Shown: positions 1 to 9,058, counted from the first letter of the stretch. The stretch is 64,000 bases of DNA from an uncultured Oscillospiraceae bacterium (GCA_934654755.1 CAKUGQ010000008.1:18290-82289), one strand, 5' to 3'. Made by a program: numbers and translations. Notes: generated by a model not told the origin, from the sequence alone.

Positions 1-417
1 GTCAGCAGTTATCTTTCCCGCATTTCCGGGCCGCTGCTTGACCGCATTGACATCATCGTCGAGGTCCCTGCACTAAATTTTGAGGAGCTGCGCTCCCATA
101 CCGTGCCCGAATCGTCTGCGGATATTAAGCGCCGTGTGGAAGCGGCCCGTGCGATTCAGCGTGAGCGCTTCAGCGATTCCGCCCGCTGCCGCTGCAACGC
201 CAATATGCAGTCTGCCGAATTGCGCCGCTTTGCCAAGCTTGACGATGCCTGCGCCGTTCTTATGAAGCAGGCCTTTGATTCTCTCGGGCTGACCGCCCGC
301 AGCTATGACCGCATCCGAAAAGTAGCTCGTACCGTTGCCGATTTGGACGGAAGCCCCGAAATCCTGCCCCAGCATTTGGCCGAGGCGATACAATACCGTA
401 CCTATCGCTTTGCCTGA
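1..417 (+). CDS. comM: ComM/YifB-family Mg-chelatase-like AAA+ ATPase, C-terminal part only
   Basis: The gene enters from the left edge in frame 1 and stops with TGA at 415-417, giving the last 138 residues. The fragment begins YLSRISGPLLDRIDI, the segment with the arginine-finger-like LLDRID motif of YifB/ComM proteins, and ends with the helical Mg-chelatase C-terminal domain (ARSYDRIRKVARTVADL, then the typical AEAIQYR tail). Known members are AAA+ helicase-like proteins of about 500 residues; ComM promotes branch migration during natural transformation. The Walker motifs lie off the window. No close downstream partner: thiI starts 88 bases later with its own ribosome binding site. Family call is firm; the cellular role in this organism is inferred. 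Confidence 0.93.
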   Translation, partial: VSSYLSRISGPLLDRIDIIVEVPALNFEELRSHTVPESSADIKRRVEAARAIQRERFSDSARCRCNANMQSAELRRFAKLDDACAVLMKQAFDSLGLTARSYDRIRKVARTVADLDGSPEILPQHLAEAIQYRTYRFA

Positions 418-448
418 CTTCTTACCGGATCGCTTTCTTAACTTTATA

Positions 449-480
449 TGCATTGTTCCGTAGACCGTTTCGGCAATGCA
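449..480 (+). terminator. Hairpin between comM and thiI, weak terminator candidate
   Basis: TGCATTG at 449-455 pairs with CAATGCA at 474-480, with CCG/CGG inside the loop. It is followed only by an AT-rich stretch (TTAAATATATT), not a clean U-run, so termination would be inefficient; it could equally be part of the thiI leader. Confidence 0.4.
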
Positions 481-505
481 TTAAATATATTCTGGAGATA
501 TTATC

Positions 506-1684
506 ATGAATGAAATGTTTTTGCTCAAACTCGGTGAGATCGTTCTGAAGGGCGGTAACCGTTTCCAATTTGAAAACCGGCTCAAAACAAACGTTTCCCG
601 CCGGATGCGTCCCTTCGGCGATTTTCGCGTGTCCATTGTTCAGTCTACGGTCTTTGTCGAGCCGGAAAGCGAGGACTGCGATGTTGACGGTGCATGGGAG
701 GCCTGCCGCTATATTTTCGGAGTAGTCAGCTTGTGCCGCTGCCGGCCCTGTGAAAAATCGCTTGACGCAATCTTTGAAGCCGTAATGAATTATCTCGGAG
801 ACGATCTGCGCTGCGCGCGTTCCTTCAAAGTCGAATCACGCCGATCGGACAAACGCTTCCCGCTGACCTCCATTGGTATTTCGCAGGAGATCGGCGGCCG
901 GATTGCCGAGGCGCTGCCGCAGCTTGAGGTCGATGTGCATCATCCGGCGTATACCGTCTATGTGGAGGTACGCGACCGTGCCGCCTATGTTCACGGCCCT
1001 GCCGAGCCGGGGGCGGGCGGCTTGCCCACCGGTGTGGGCGGACGAGCAATGCTGTTGCTTTCCGGCGGTATTGATTCTCCCGTCGCAGGTCACATGATTG
1101 CAAAGCGTGGTGTTGAGCTGGAGTGCATTCATTTCTTCTCCTATCCCTATACCAGCGAACTGGCCAAGGATAAGGTGCTCGAGCTGGCGCGGCTCATGTC
1201 GCGCTACTGCGGCCGCATGAGCGTCAATATTGTGCCTTTCACGGAGATTCAGGAGGCGATCCGCGACAATTGCCCCGAGGAGTTTTTCACGCTTATCATG
1301 CGCCGTTTTATGATGAAGATTGCCGAACGGATTGCGCGGCAGCACGGCTGCCAGGCGCTTGTTACGGGTGAGAACCTCGGCCAGGTCGCATCTCAGACGA
1401 TGGAGGCAATGGCGGTGACGGGAGCCTGTGTGGAGCTGCCGAGTTTCCAACCGCTGATCGGTATGGATAAGGAGGAGATCGTCACACGCGCTCGCAGGAT
1501 CGGCACAATGGAGACTTCCATTCTGCCCTATGAGGACTGCTGCACCGTCTTTACGCCCCGCCACCCCAAGACGAAGCCGACCATCGGCCAGGTTGACCAT
1601 GCCTGTGCGCCGCTGGATTTTGATGCGCTGATCGAACGAGCGCTGGCAGGGACGGAGTTGGTCAAGGTGCGTTACCATGGATAA
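506..1684 (+). CDS. thiI: tRNA 4-thiouridine synthase ThiI
   Basis: 392 residues, the usual length for Gram-positive ThiI without the C-terminal rhodanese domain of the E. coli enzyme. Order: N-terminal ferredoxin-like region (residues 1-55), THUMP domain (about 60-165), PP-loop adenylation domain with LLLSGGIDSPVAGHM (about 180-195) that adenylates U8 of tRNA. The motif EDCCTVFTPRHP near residue 345 carries Cys residues typical of the family. Because rhodanese is absent, sulfur is probably handed over directly by a NifS-like desulfurase, none of which is in the window. The ATG has a good upstream site (CTGGAGATA). It overlaps pncC by 8 bases, so the two are probably cotranscribed. Role in thiamine thiazole synthesis cannot be judged here. 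Confidence 0.96.
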   Translation: MNEMFLLKLGEIVLKGGNRFQFENRLKTNVSRRMRPFGDFRVSIVQSTVFVEPESEDCDVDGAWEACRYIFGVVSLCRCRPCEKSLDAIFEAVMNYLGDDLRCARSFKVESRRSDKRFPLTSIGISQEIGGRIAEALPQLEVDVHHPAYTVYVEVRDRAAYVHGPAEPGAGGLPTGVGGRAMLLLSGGIDSPVAGHMIAKRGVELECIHFFSYPYTSELAKDKVLELARLMSRYCGRMSVNIVPFTEIQEAIRDNCPEEFFTLIMRRFMMKIAERIARQHGCQALVTGENLGQVASQTMEAMAVTGACVELPSFQPLIGMDKEEIVTRARRIGTMETSILPYEDCCTVFTPRHPKTKPTIGQVDHACAPLDFDALIERALAGTELVKVRYHG

Positions 1685-2147
1685 GGCCACGAGGGTGATT
1701 GAGACAATGACCATGCAGAGACTGACGCTCGCCACGGCGGAAAGCTGCACCGGCGGACTGCTTGGGGCGAGGATCACGGATGTTCCCGACGCGTCGCGTG
1801 TCTATCTGGGCGGTATTGTCTCCTATGCCTATGCGATCAAGCACGCGCTTCTGGGGGTCAATGCCACGCTGCTGGAATCCAAAGGCGCAGTCTGCGCCGA
1901 GGTTGCCGGACAAATGGCACAGGGCGCTCTCCGCGCTGTCGGAGCGGACTATGCACTTGCTGTGACGGGGAATGCCGGACCGGGAACAGACGAGAAAAAC
2001 ACACGTCTCGGCGAATGCTTTGTCGCCTGTGCAGACGCGAAGCGGTGTTGTGTGCGCAGACTGGAGCTTTCGGGTTCCCGTGCGGAAAACCGCGAAGCCT
2101 GCTGCAGCGCTGCACTGGAGCTGCTGGCAGAAATGCTGAATTTATAG
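1677..2147 (+). CDS. pncC: Nicotinamide-nucleotide amidase (CinA C-terminal family)
   Basis: 156 residues forming only the CinA C-terminal (PncC) domain; the N-terminal molybdopterin-binding COG1058 half of full CinA is absent. The hallmark ATAESCTGGLLGARIT (residues 15-30, with the nucleophilic Ser) is intact, followed by the YLGGIVSYAYAIKHALLGV segment and AVTGNAGPG. Known members deamidate NMN to NaMN and so recycle the pyridine nucleotide released by NAD-dependent DNA ligase. The start ATG lies within the 3' end of thiI, which implies translational coupling. A NAD synthetase (31233-31973) is elsewhere in the window but not linked. Product call is firm. Confidence 0.92.
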   Translation: MDKATRVIETMTMQRLTLATAESCTGGLLGARITDVPDASRVYLGGIVSYAYAIKHALLGVNATLLESKGAVCAEVAGQMAQGALRAVGADYALAVTGNAGPGTDEKNTRLGECFVACADAKRCCVRRLELSGSRAENREACCSAALELLAEMLNL

Positions 2148-2209
2148 TTTCTCCGACTTGAGGTGATTTCGGGTCGGTCCTGCAGACATAAACGAAAGGG
2201 TGGGATTCC

Positions 2210-2566
2210 ATGCAAATTTCCGACGAAACCCGGCAGGCAATCCTTGGTGCGTTGAATACGCTTTCGCAACGGGTTGATATGGGACTTACCGCGCCGCAGA
2301 TTCTTGCTGTACTAACCGAGGAGGGAGTACAGTTCTTTGAAAATGATCCCAATGATGAGTCGGGGCTTTTTTCCGCCCTGAGCCGTACCGGCGTGCATAA
2401 AGCCGTGGCGACTGTGTGCATGTGGGCAGACCGTACCATAGACATTCCTTCGATGGCACTTCGACGGTTTCTCCTGTCCCTTTGCCCTGAAAACGATCAG
2501 GCGCTGCTTATTTTACAGGGGGAAACGCAGCTGATCGCCAGACCGCTTGCCGCCTGTATTTCATGA
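2210..2566 (+). CDS. Small hypothetical protein, 118 residues
   Basis: I do not recognise this family. It is a soluble, acidic, mostly helical-looking protein without a signal peptide, membrane segment or Cys cluster. An AGGTGA-like stretch is distant, but AAAGGGTGGGATTCC directly precedes the ATG and is an acceptable ribosome binding site. It follows pncC by 62 bases and ends just before a very strong hairpin shared with the hut operon, so it is probably the last gene of the thiI-pncC transcript. Codon use resembles its neighbours, and no overlapping ORF is a better candidate. Expression and function are unknown. Confidence 0.6.
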   Translation: MQISDETRQAILGALNTLSQRVDMGLTAPQILAVLTEEGVQFFENDPNDESGLFSALSRTGVHKAVATVCMWADRTIDIPSMALRRFLLSLCPENDQALLILQGETQLIARPLAACIS

Positions 2567-2573
2567 CGAAAAA

Positions 2574-2605
2574 CGCCGGCGCCTCCGATATCGGAGGCGC
2601 CGGCG
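2574..2605. terminator. Perfect 16-bp palindromic hairpin between converging transcripts
   Basis: CGCCGGCGCCTCCGAT is followed immediately by its exact reverse complement (centre between 2589 and 2590). It lies between the + gene ending at 2566 and the - strand hut operon ending at 2616. AAAA flanks it on the left, giving UUUU on the minus strand, and GATTTTA follows on the right. It probably serves as a bidirectional terminator. Confidence 0.85.
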
Positions 2606-2615
2606 CTGATTTTAC

Positions 2616-3245
2616 TCATTGTGTGAGGCGGAGCACTTCTTCGTAAATGCGGTCGGCGAGCGGCAGTGACTTTTCCAGCAGCGCCTCGCCGCGCGCGCGG
2701 TATTGTGCAGCAAACGTTTGGTCCTTCAGACCGCTGATGTTGATCCGGACATTGAGCCATGCGCCGCAGATACCGGCGCGCAGTGACAGAGCTGCAACGC
2801 CCAGATCACTTGCGGCCGTTTCGTTGAAGTGCGGCAGTATGCGCGCCGTCAGCTCCAGCGCTTCGGCGGCAAGCTCCATGGCCTCCATCGGCGTCCCGGT
2901 GCAGCCCTTGAGCGCTTCCTGAATGGCGGCGGAGCGGGCGGCCTTCTGCGTGTCGTCTGCTTTCGGCAGAGCGAAGGCGGCGGTTACGGCATGAAAGGCC
3001 TCCGTGTCGCGTTCCATAACGTCTACAAGTTGTACTTTGAGCCTCTGTGCGTGGGCTTCGAGCGTTTCCAGTTCGGCGCGGTGTTCGGCGAATTTTGCCT
3101 TTCCGACGGTCAGGTTGCAGACCATTGCGGCCAGTGCAGCGCCCAGACCCGCCTCAAGCGCAGCGGCGGAGCCGCCGCCGGGGGCGGGGGCATCCGAGGC
3201 CAGAAGGTCGGCAAATTCGGTTACACGCAGTTCGGAAAGCTTCAT
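2616..3245 (-). CDS. fchA: Formiminotetrahydrofolate cyclodeaminase-family protein
   Basis: 209 residues from the ATG at 3245, which has GAGGTG six bases upstream; a GTG at 3254 is less likely because it overlaps that site. It matches the FTCD_C/FchA fold: N-terminal ASDAPAPGGGSAAALEAGLG is the glycine-rich folate-binding signature, followed by an all-helical body. Cyclodeaminase converts 5-formimino-THF to 5,10-methenyl-THF plus ammonia; the related FchA is a methenyl-THF cyclohydrolase. Position right behind glutamate formimidoyltransferase in a hut operon favours cyclodeaminase here. In mammals the two activities are fused in FTCD; here they are separate adjacent genes. It is the last gene of the operon, ending at the shared terminator. 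Confidence 0.88.
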   Translation of the reverse strand: MKLSELRVTEFADLLASDAPAPGGGSAAALEAGLGAALAAMVCNLTVGKAKFAEHRAELETLEAHAQRLKVQLVDVMERDTEAFHAVTAAFALPKADDTQKAARSAAIQEALKGCTGTPMEAMELAAEALELTARILPHFNETAASDLGVAALSLRAGICGAWLNVRINISGLKDQTFAAQYRARGEALLEKSLPLADRIYEEVLRLTQ

Positions 3246-3255
3246 ATGCTGCACC

Positions 3256-4161
3256 TCATTCCATACCGATCAGGTGGTATTCCATCACCTGGCGGCGCGC
3301 GTCGAAGTTTTCAAGCTTCAGATAGTATTCCGCACAGTCGAACAGCGCCTTGCCGGGAGTGAGCCCCACCAGTTCGCTGCCGATGATGCGTGCGCCGTAG
3401 CGATCGGCCAGTGCGCGGACCATTTCAAAAACATAGTAGATGGGCGTACCCTCGTAGTTGACGAGGTTCATAGACACCTGTGCAATATTGCGTTCTTCAA
3501 GCTTTACGCCAATGGCTTTGCAGTATTTAAAGCCGCCGGACGAGGCGCGGATCGCATGAGCGATCTTGTTGGCAACTTCGATGTCAGGCGTGTCAAGATT
3601 GATATTATAGGCAATAAGCGGCATTCTGGCGCCGATGCAGCAGATGCCTGCGGTCGGGTGAATACGACGCTCGCCGAAATCCGGCGCCCACTCGGGCTGG
3701 AGGAGCTTTTCCGGCATCCCTTCAAACTGCCCCTGACGGCATTTGGCAAGGTTCCGCCGCTCGGGACGGGTGGCGGAATCCTCGTACAGGAAGCTGGGAA
3801 CGCCAAGTTCCTCCCAGACACGCTTTGCAACACGCTTGGAAAGCTCCACACATTCTTCCAGGGTGACATCCATTGTCGGAACGAAGGGCATGACGTCCGT
3901 CGCGCCCATACGCGGATGCTGGCCGTGATGCTTCGTCATGTCGATCAGCTCCGTGGCTTTTTTACATAGCCGGAACGCAACTTCCTCAATACCCTCGGGA
4001 GAACCGACCATTGTAAAGACACACCGGTTATGATTCTCGTCGGACTGCACATCGAGCAGGGTGCAGCCGGGGACGCTCTTGGCCGTGTCGGTCAGCGCGT
4101 CGATGACGGCTGCGTTGCGGCCTTCGCTGAAATTGGGGATAAATTCAATGAGTTTTGCCAT
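3256..4161 (-). CDS. ftcD: Glutamate formimidoyltransferase
   Basis: 301 residues, matching the FTCD N-terminal plus middle domains. Family features are visible: IEFIPNFSEGRN at the N terminus, DENHNRCVFTMVGSPEGI, HHGQHPRMGATDVMPFVP containing the catalytic and folate-binding His residues, and GVKLEERNIAQVSMNLVNYE. It moves the formimino group of N-formimino-L-glutamate to tetrahydrofolate, releasing glutamate. The start is preceded by GGAGGAACTCAC. It lies 11 bases after hutI and 10 before fchA, so this is the glutamate-plus-one-carbon branch of histidine degradation rather than the HutF/HutG hydrolysis branches. No sign of truncation. Confidence 0.95.
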   Translation of the reverse strand: MAKLIEFIPNFSEGRNAAVIDALTDTAKSVPGCTLLDVQSDENHNRCVFTMVGSPEGIEEVAFRLCKKATELIDMTKHHGQHPRMGATDVMPFVPTMDVTLEECVELSKRVAKRVWEELGVPSFLYEDSATRPERRNLAKCRQGQFEGMPEKLLQPEWAPDFGERRIHPTAGICCIGARMPLIAYNINLDTPDIEVANKIAHAIRASSGGFKYCKAIGVKLEERNIAQVSMNLVNYEGTPIYYVFEMVRALADRYGARIIGSELVGLTPGKALFDCAEYYLKLENFDARRQVMEYHLIGME

Positions 4162-4172
4162 GTGAGTTCCTC

Positions 4173-5411
4173 CTATCGGTTTGTGCTTACGATGTTTCCG
4201 CCTTTTATGACGGTACGGGCGAGATTACTGCCCATGCGGTAGCAGAGGTATTCCAGGTCCGGAGCGTTCCAGACTACAATATCGGCCGCCTTTCCCGGTT
4301 CAAGTGTGCCGGTGCGCTCGGCGAGGCCGAGCGCGGCAGCGGCATTGAGCGTCACAGCCGTCAGAACCTCCTCAGGCGTGAGTCGGTACTTCAGACAGCC
4401 GAGATTGATGACAAGCTGCAGGTTTAGGCAGGGGCAGGAACCGGGGTTGAAATCGGTTGCCATTGCTACGGGTACGCCCGCATCGATCATGTTTCGTGCA
4501 GGTGCGAAGCCTGCGCCGAGGTAGAAGCTTGTTGCAGGCAGCAGACAGGCAACCGTGCCGCCGTGTGCCATGGAGGCGATGCCCTCCGGTGGGCAGACGA
4601 TCAGATGCTCCGCCGAGACTGCACCCAACTCGCCTGCAAGGACGGAGCCGCCGATGGCGTCGATCTCGTCGGCATGAATTTTCGGCGCGAGGCCGTACCT
4701 GCGGCCGGTCTCAAGAATCTCACGGGCTTCCTTTACGGTAAAGACGCCGGTTTCGCAGAAAACGTCGCAGAATTTGGCCAGCTTCGCCTCCGCGACTGCG
4801 GGAATCATCTCCCGGCACAAAAGGTCAAGATAGCCCCTGCGGTTTGTTCTGTATTCTTCCGGAACGGCATGCGCACCCATGAAGGTTGGCACAAGATCGA
4901 CCGGGTGACGTCCGTTCAGCTCGGCAATGGCGCGGAGCTGTTTACATTCATCGTCGAGCGTCAGACCGTAGCCGCTTTTGGCTTCACAGGTCGTTGTGCC
5001 GAAGCACAGCATTTCATCGAGTGCGAGCTGCGCCTTGTCGGCAAGCTCCGCTTCCGTGGCGGTACGAGTACTGCGCACGGTGGAGAGAATACCGCCGCCC
5101 TGTGCAAGGATATCCAGATAGCTTGCGCCGTGGAGCTTAAGACCGAGCTCGTGTTGCCGCCAGCCGCCGAAAACCAGATGGGTATGTGCGTCGATCAGGC
5201 CCGGCGTGACCAGAGCACCGGAGGCATCGATACGCTCGGCATCAGGGCAGTACGGCGGTTTGCCGATACCTACGGCGTCAATCACGCCGTCCTCGCAAAG
5301 AATCCATGCGTCCTTTATCCGCAGACTCTCCCCCTGTGCTGTGCCTTTGCGGGCGGTTGCGCCCGCAGAGGTTGCCAACTCGCCGATGTGTTCAATCAGC
5401 AGTCGCTTCAT
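4173..5411 (-). CDS. hutI: Imidazolonepropionase
   Basis: 412 residues from ATG 5411; a longer reading frame upstream only runs through hutU and is not used. MKRLLIEHIGELATS is the expected N terminus. The amidohydrolase metal site is visible as VTPGLIDAHTHLVFGGWR (about residues 72-89), with downstream KIHADEID, SAEHL and MATDFNPGS carrying further His/Asp ligands. The enzyme hydrolyses 4-imidazolone-5-propionate to N-formimino-L-glutamate, the substrate of the next gene. It starts one base after the hutU stop (coupled translation), with AAGGGTCTGAT as ribosome binding site inside hutU. Confidence 0.96.
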   Translation of the reverse strand: MKRLLIEHIGELATSAGATARKGTAQGESLRIKDAWILCEDGVIDAVGIGKPPYCPDAERIDASGALVTPGLIDAHTHLVFGGWRQHELGLKLHGASYLDILAQGGGILSTVRSTRTATEAELADKAQLALDEMLCFGTTTCEAKSGYGLTLDDECKQLRAIAELNGRHPVDLVPTFMGAHAVPEEYRTNRRGYLDLLCREMIPAVAEAKLAKFCDVFCETGVFTVKEAREILETGRRYGLAPKIHADEIDAIGGSVLAGELGAVSAEHLIVCPPEGIASMAHGGTVACLLPATSFYLGAGFAPARNMIDAGVPVAMATDFNPGSCPCLNLQLVINLGCLKYRLTPEEVLTAVTLNAAAALGLAERTGTLEPGKAADIVVWNAPDLEYLCYRMGSNLARTVIKGGNIVSTNR

Positions 5412-5412
5412 A

Positions 5413-7428
5413 TCAGACCCTTGCCTCCTCAAGCGCACGCGCAACGAGTTCGTCGTCGGCGAGGTAGGGGAGGGTGATATGATCCTGACCGGCGTAGAGC
5501 CGGTTGTATTCTGCGGCGGTGGACAGCGCATTTTCGTTTCTTGCCCATGCGCGTCGCGAAACGCCGACCATGGTATCCCACGGCATGGCCATACGCAGAA
5601 TGGTGTCGACGCGTTCGGAGCCGTCAAGCACCATACCGAAGCCGCCGTTGATGGCGCGGCCGATGCCCGTACCGCCGCCGTTGTGCAGCGCGATATAGCT
5701 CATGCCGCGCGCGGCGTTGCCGGCATAGCATTGTGTGGCCATCTCAGCCATAATGTTCGAGCCGTCTTTGATGTTCGAGGTTTCGCGGAAGGGTGCGTCC
5801 GTGCCGCCGGTGTCGTGATGATCGCGGCCGAGAATGACCGGCCCAATCTCGCCGTTGCGAACCATTTCGTTGAATTTGAGCGCAATGCTCATGCGGCCGA
5901 GCGCATCCTGATAAAGAATACGACACTGCGTACCGACGACAAGCTTATTCTTCTTTGCGTCACGCACCCAGACATAGTTGTCATAGTCCTGGTAACGGCG
6001 GTTGTGCGCGAGGATGTATTCGGCGGCTGCGGCGTCCGTTTTGTCCAAATCTTCCGATTTTCGGCTCAGGCAGCACCAACGGAAGGGACCGTAACCGAAA
6101 TCGAAGAGGCATGGGCCGAGAATGTCCTCGACATAGGAGGGGAAGACGAAACCGTCGAGGTCGTTTTCACCGTTGCGGCACACGGCTTTCACGCCGGAAT
6201 CGTAGACGGCCTTCAGGAAGCTGTTGCCGTAGTCGAAGAAGTAGGTGCCGCGCTCATGGAATTTGCAGATCATTTCGTAGTGGCGGTGCAGCGTTTTATC
6301 CACCAGCGTGCGGAAGCACTCCGGGTCGCGGTCAAGCATTTCCGTGCGCTCTGCGAAGGTCAGACCCTGCGGGCAGTAGCCGCCGTCGTAGGGAACATGG
6401 CAGGAGGTCTGGTCGCTCATCAGATCCACATGGACGTTTTTCTCATAGAGGTACTCCAGAAGGTCGACGATATTGCCGCAATAGGCAACGGCGCAGGGCT
6501 TACCGGCCTGTTGATGCTCCTGTGCGATGCGCAGCGCTTCGTCAAGATTGTCGGTGCGATGGCTGACCCAGCCCTGCGTGAAGCGCGTTTCAATACGGGA
6601 ATCATCCACCTCGGCGATGATGGATGCGGCGCCCGCAATTTCGGCGGCCTTGCCCTGCGCGCCGCTCATGCCGCCCAGACCGGCAGAGACAAAGAGCTTT
6701 CCGGCGAGGTTGCCGTCGGCGGGGATGCCGAGCTTAAGGCGTCCGGCGTTGAGCAGCGTGTTGAAGGTGCCGTGAACAATGCCCTGCGGACCGATATACA
6801 TCCAGCCGCCCGCGGTCATCTGCCCGTAGTTTGCCACGCCGAGCGCAGCGGCGCGATTAAAGTTTTTCTGATTGTCAAACTCGCCGATCATCAGACCGTT
6901 TGAAATGATGACGCGCGGCGCGAGTTTGTGAGAATGAAACAGGCCGAGCGGGTGACCGGACATGACGACAAGCGTCTGCTCGTCCGTCAGAGCCTCCAGA
7001 TACTTCTTGATGAGGCGGTACTGCATCCAGTTCTGACAGACCTGCCCGGTCTCACCGTAAGTGACCAGCTCATAGGGGTAGAGCGCGACGTCAAAGTCGA
7101 GATTGTTGTCGATCATGACCTGAATGGCTCTGCCTTCAATGCAGTCGCCCCTGTATTCGTCGATGGGCTTTCCGGTGAGCTTACCGGCAGGACGGAAGCG
7201 GTAGCCGTAAATGCGGCCGTGCTCCTCCAGCTCTTTGGCGAACTCCACCGCCATCTGTGCATGGTGATCCGGATGAATGTAGCGCAACGCGTTCTTCACG
7301 GCCAGCGCTTTGTCTGCTTCGCTGAGCTTCGATTCGCGGCGCGGTGCGCGGCGGCAGCCCTCGACGAAAGCCGGATACTCCGGCAGCGCATAGTCGAGCT
7401 TGATGGTCATGGCATCCTGAAGATTCAT
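5413..7428 (-). CDS. hutU: Urocanate hydratase, long form
   Basis: 671 residues, about 115 longer than the roughly 555-residue proteobacterial/Bacillus HutU and closer to the long eukaryotic/Bacteroidetes type (around 670). Recognisable: RFRPAGKLTGKPIDEYRG-like N-terminal region, the VMSGHPLGLFHSHKLAPR segment, the TAGGWMYIGPQGIVHGT block, the NAD-binding SAGLGGMSGAQGKAAEIAG (around residue 240-260), the VHVDLMSDQTSCH loop and the GPVILGRDHHDTGG segment near the C terminus. It adds water to urocanate, giving 4-imidazolone-5-propionate, with NAD+ as electrophile. It sits between hutH (20 bases upstream) and hutI (1 base downstream). No frameshift or missing block seen. Confidence 0.96.
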   Translation of the reverse strand: MNLQDAMTIKLDYALPEYPAFVEGCRRAPRRESKLSEADKALAVKNALRYIHPDHHAQMAVEFAKELEEHGRIYGYRFRPAGKLTGKPIDEYRGDCIEGRAIQVMIDNNLDFDVALYPYELVTYGETGQVCQNWMQYRLIKKYLEALTDEQTLVVMSGHPLGLFHSHKLAPRVIISNGLMIGEFDNQKNFNRAAALGVANYGQMTAGGWMYIGPQGIVHGTFNTLLNAGRLKLGIPADGNLAGKLFVSAGLGGMSGAQGKAAEIAGAASIIAEVDDSRIETRFTQGWVSHRTDNLDEALRIAQEHQQAGKPCAVAYCGNIVDLLEYLYEKNVHVDLMSDQTSCHVPYDGGYCPQGLTFAERTEMLDRDPECFRTLVDKTLHRHYEMICKFHERGTYFFDYGNSFLKAVYDSGVKAVCRNGENDLDGFVFPSYVEDILGPCLFDFGYGPFRWCCLSRKSEDLDKTDAAAAEYILAHNRRYQDYDNYVWVRDAKKNKLVVGTQCRILYQDALGRMSIALKFNEMVRNGEIGPVILGRDHHDTGGTDAPFRETSNIKDGSNIMAEMATQCYAGNAARGMSYIALHNGGGTGIGRAINGGFGMVLDGSERVDTILRMAMPWDTMVGVSRRAWARNENALSTAAEYNRLYAGQDHITLPYLADDELVARALEEARV

Positions 7429-7448
7429 GAAAAGGCCCCCTTTGTTTT

Positions 7449-9014
7449 TTAATAAAGCTCCGGCAGGAGCGCGGTGACAAGCTGCTGCAGCTCACCCGAG
7501 CGCACGAGCGCTTCCATGCTGCGGATGTCGGGCGCAATTTCGCGATCGACCTCATAGAAATCCACCTCACGGCGTACACGGGTGTAGACGGCCTCGGCGG
7601 CGGGAGAAATGCCCTGACCGTGCGTATTCAGACGGCGGCGGATGTCAATTGCCTGGCAGGCGGTCAACAGCTCCATCGCAAGCACGGAAAGCGTATTCTG
7701 CAGGATCCAGCCGGCTTTGCGCGCGGCGGTCGTGCCCATGGAAACGAAGTCCTCCTGATTGGCGGAGGAGGGGATGGAATCTACGCTTGCCGGATGCGCC
7801 AGCACCTTGTTTTCGGAAACCATTGATGCGGCGGAATACTGGACGATCATAAAGCCGCTGTTCAGGCCGCCCTGCGTTGTCAGGAAGGGTGTCAGGCCAT
7901 TGGACAGCGCGGCGTTGACCATGCGCTCCGTGCGGCGCTCGGAGATCGAAGCCAGCTCGGAGCAGGCGATACCAAGAAAATCGAAGGGCAGCGCCATCGG
8001 TTCCCCGTGAAAGTTGCCGCCGGAGATAACGGCCTCATCTCCGTCAAAGAGCAGCGGGTTATCCGTGACGGCATTCAGCTCGATTTCCACCTTGGAGCGA
8101 ACGAACTCAAGCGCATCGCGAATAGCGCCATGGACCTGTGGAATGCAGCGCAGTGCGTAGGCATCCTGTACGCGGTCGCCCTGAGCGCGGGAGAGAATTT
8201 CACAGTTCTGCGTCAGAAGCCGCATGTTGCCTGCTACGCGGATCTGACCGATCTGTCCGCGCACGGTGTGCATCCGTTCCTGGAACGCATCAAGCTGACC
8301 GGTCAGAGCCGTCAGACTCATGGAGGCGATGATGTCGGCAAGCTGCGCTGCCTGAAGCGTGTCATACAACGCCAGTGCGCCCACGCTCGTCATGGCGCAG
8401 GTGCCGTTGGTGATGCCGAGCCCCTCTTTGCAAACGAGCGTATCGAGCGTGGCAATTCCGGCGCGGCGCATGGCCTCCGCACCGGGCAGACGTTCGCCGC
8501 AGTAGTTGGCTTCACCCTTGCCGAGCAGGACAAGACCCATATGCGACAGAGGCGCAAGGTCACCCGAAGCGCCCAGAGAGCCCTTTTGCGGGACGATCGG
8601 CGTAACGCCGCGATTGAGCATTTCAACGAGCATTTCGACAAGAGCCGGACGAACGCCGCTCATGCCGACGCACAGCGCATTGGCGCGCAGCAGCATCATA
8701 CCGCGCACGACCTCATCCGCATAGGGCTCGCCCGTGGCAGTACAGTGGCTCAGAACGAGGTTGGTCGAGAGCTGGCTGCTCATTTCCTCCGGCACGGCGA
8801 CCGTGGCAAAATCGCCGAAGCCGGTGGTAATACCATAGGCAACGCGTCGCTCGGCAGCGATCTTTTCCGCGAGCGCGCGTGAGCGGGCAAGCGCACGCAG
8901 TGCCTTTTCGGTAAGAATGACCTTGGCACCGCCGCGTGCCACCGCGATAAAATCGACAAGCGTCAGGCTCAGACCGTCAAGACTGACAGAGCTGATGGCG
9001 TGAAAATCCTCCAT
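7449..9014 (-). CDS. hutH: Histidine ammonia-lyase
   Basis: 521 residues, normal for HutH. The Ala-Ser-Gly triad that cyclises to the MIO electrophile is present in VPQKGSLGASGDLAPLSHMG (about residue 140-160), and the aromatic amino acid lyase motif QNCEILSRAQGDRVQDAYALR follows. It deaminates histidine to trans-urocanate. It is the first gene of the five-gene hut operon, with its own promoter at 9059-9087 and a purine-rich ribosome binding site (AAAGGGAAGAAACG). I see no linked hutP, hutC or histidine permease, so control and uptake must be encoded elsewhere. Confidence 0.97.
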   Translation of the reverse strand: MEDFHAISSVSLDGLSLTLVDFIAVARGGAKVILTEKALRALARSRALAEKIAAERRVAYGITTGFGDFATVAVPEEMSSQLSTNLVLSHCTATGEPYADEVVRGMMLLRANALCVGMSGVRPALVEMLVEMLNRGVTPIVPQKGSLGASGDLAPLSHMGLVLLGKGEANYCGERLPGAEAMRRAGIATLDTLVCKEGLGITNGTCAMTSVGALALYDTLQAAQLADIIASMSLTALTGQLDAFQERMHTVRGQIGQIRVAGNMRLLTQNCEILSRAQGDRVQDAYALRCIPQVHGAIRDALEFVRSKVEIELNAVTDNPLLFDGDEAVISGGNFHGEPMALPFDFLGIACSELASISERRTERMVNAALSNGLTPFLTTQGGLNSGFMIVQYSAASMVSENKVLAHPASVDSIPSSANQEDFVSMGTTAARKAGWILQNTLSVLAMELLTACQAIDIRRRLNTHGQGISPAAEAVYTRVRREVDFYEVDREIAPDIRSMEALVRSGELQQLVTALLPELY

Positions 9015-9058
9015 GATTCGTTTCTTCCCTTTCCTTGTGTGTATATTATCCGTGGGTT

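Noticed and set aside
5206..6903. 565-codon + strand ORF over hutU
   Set aside because: Antisense of hutU; no start signal or recognisable protein.
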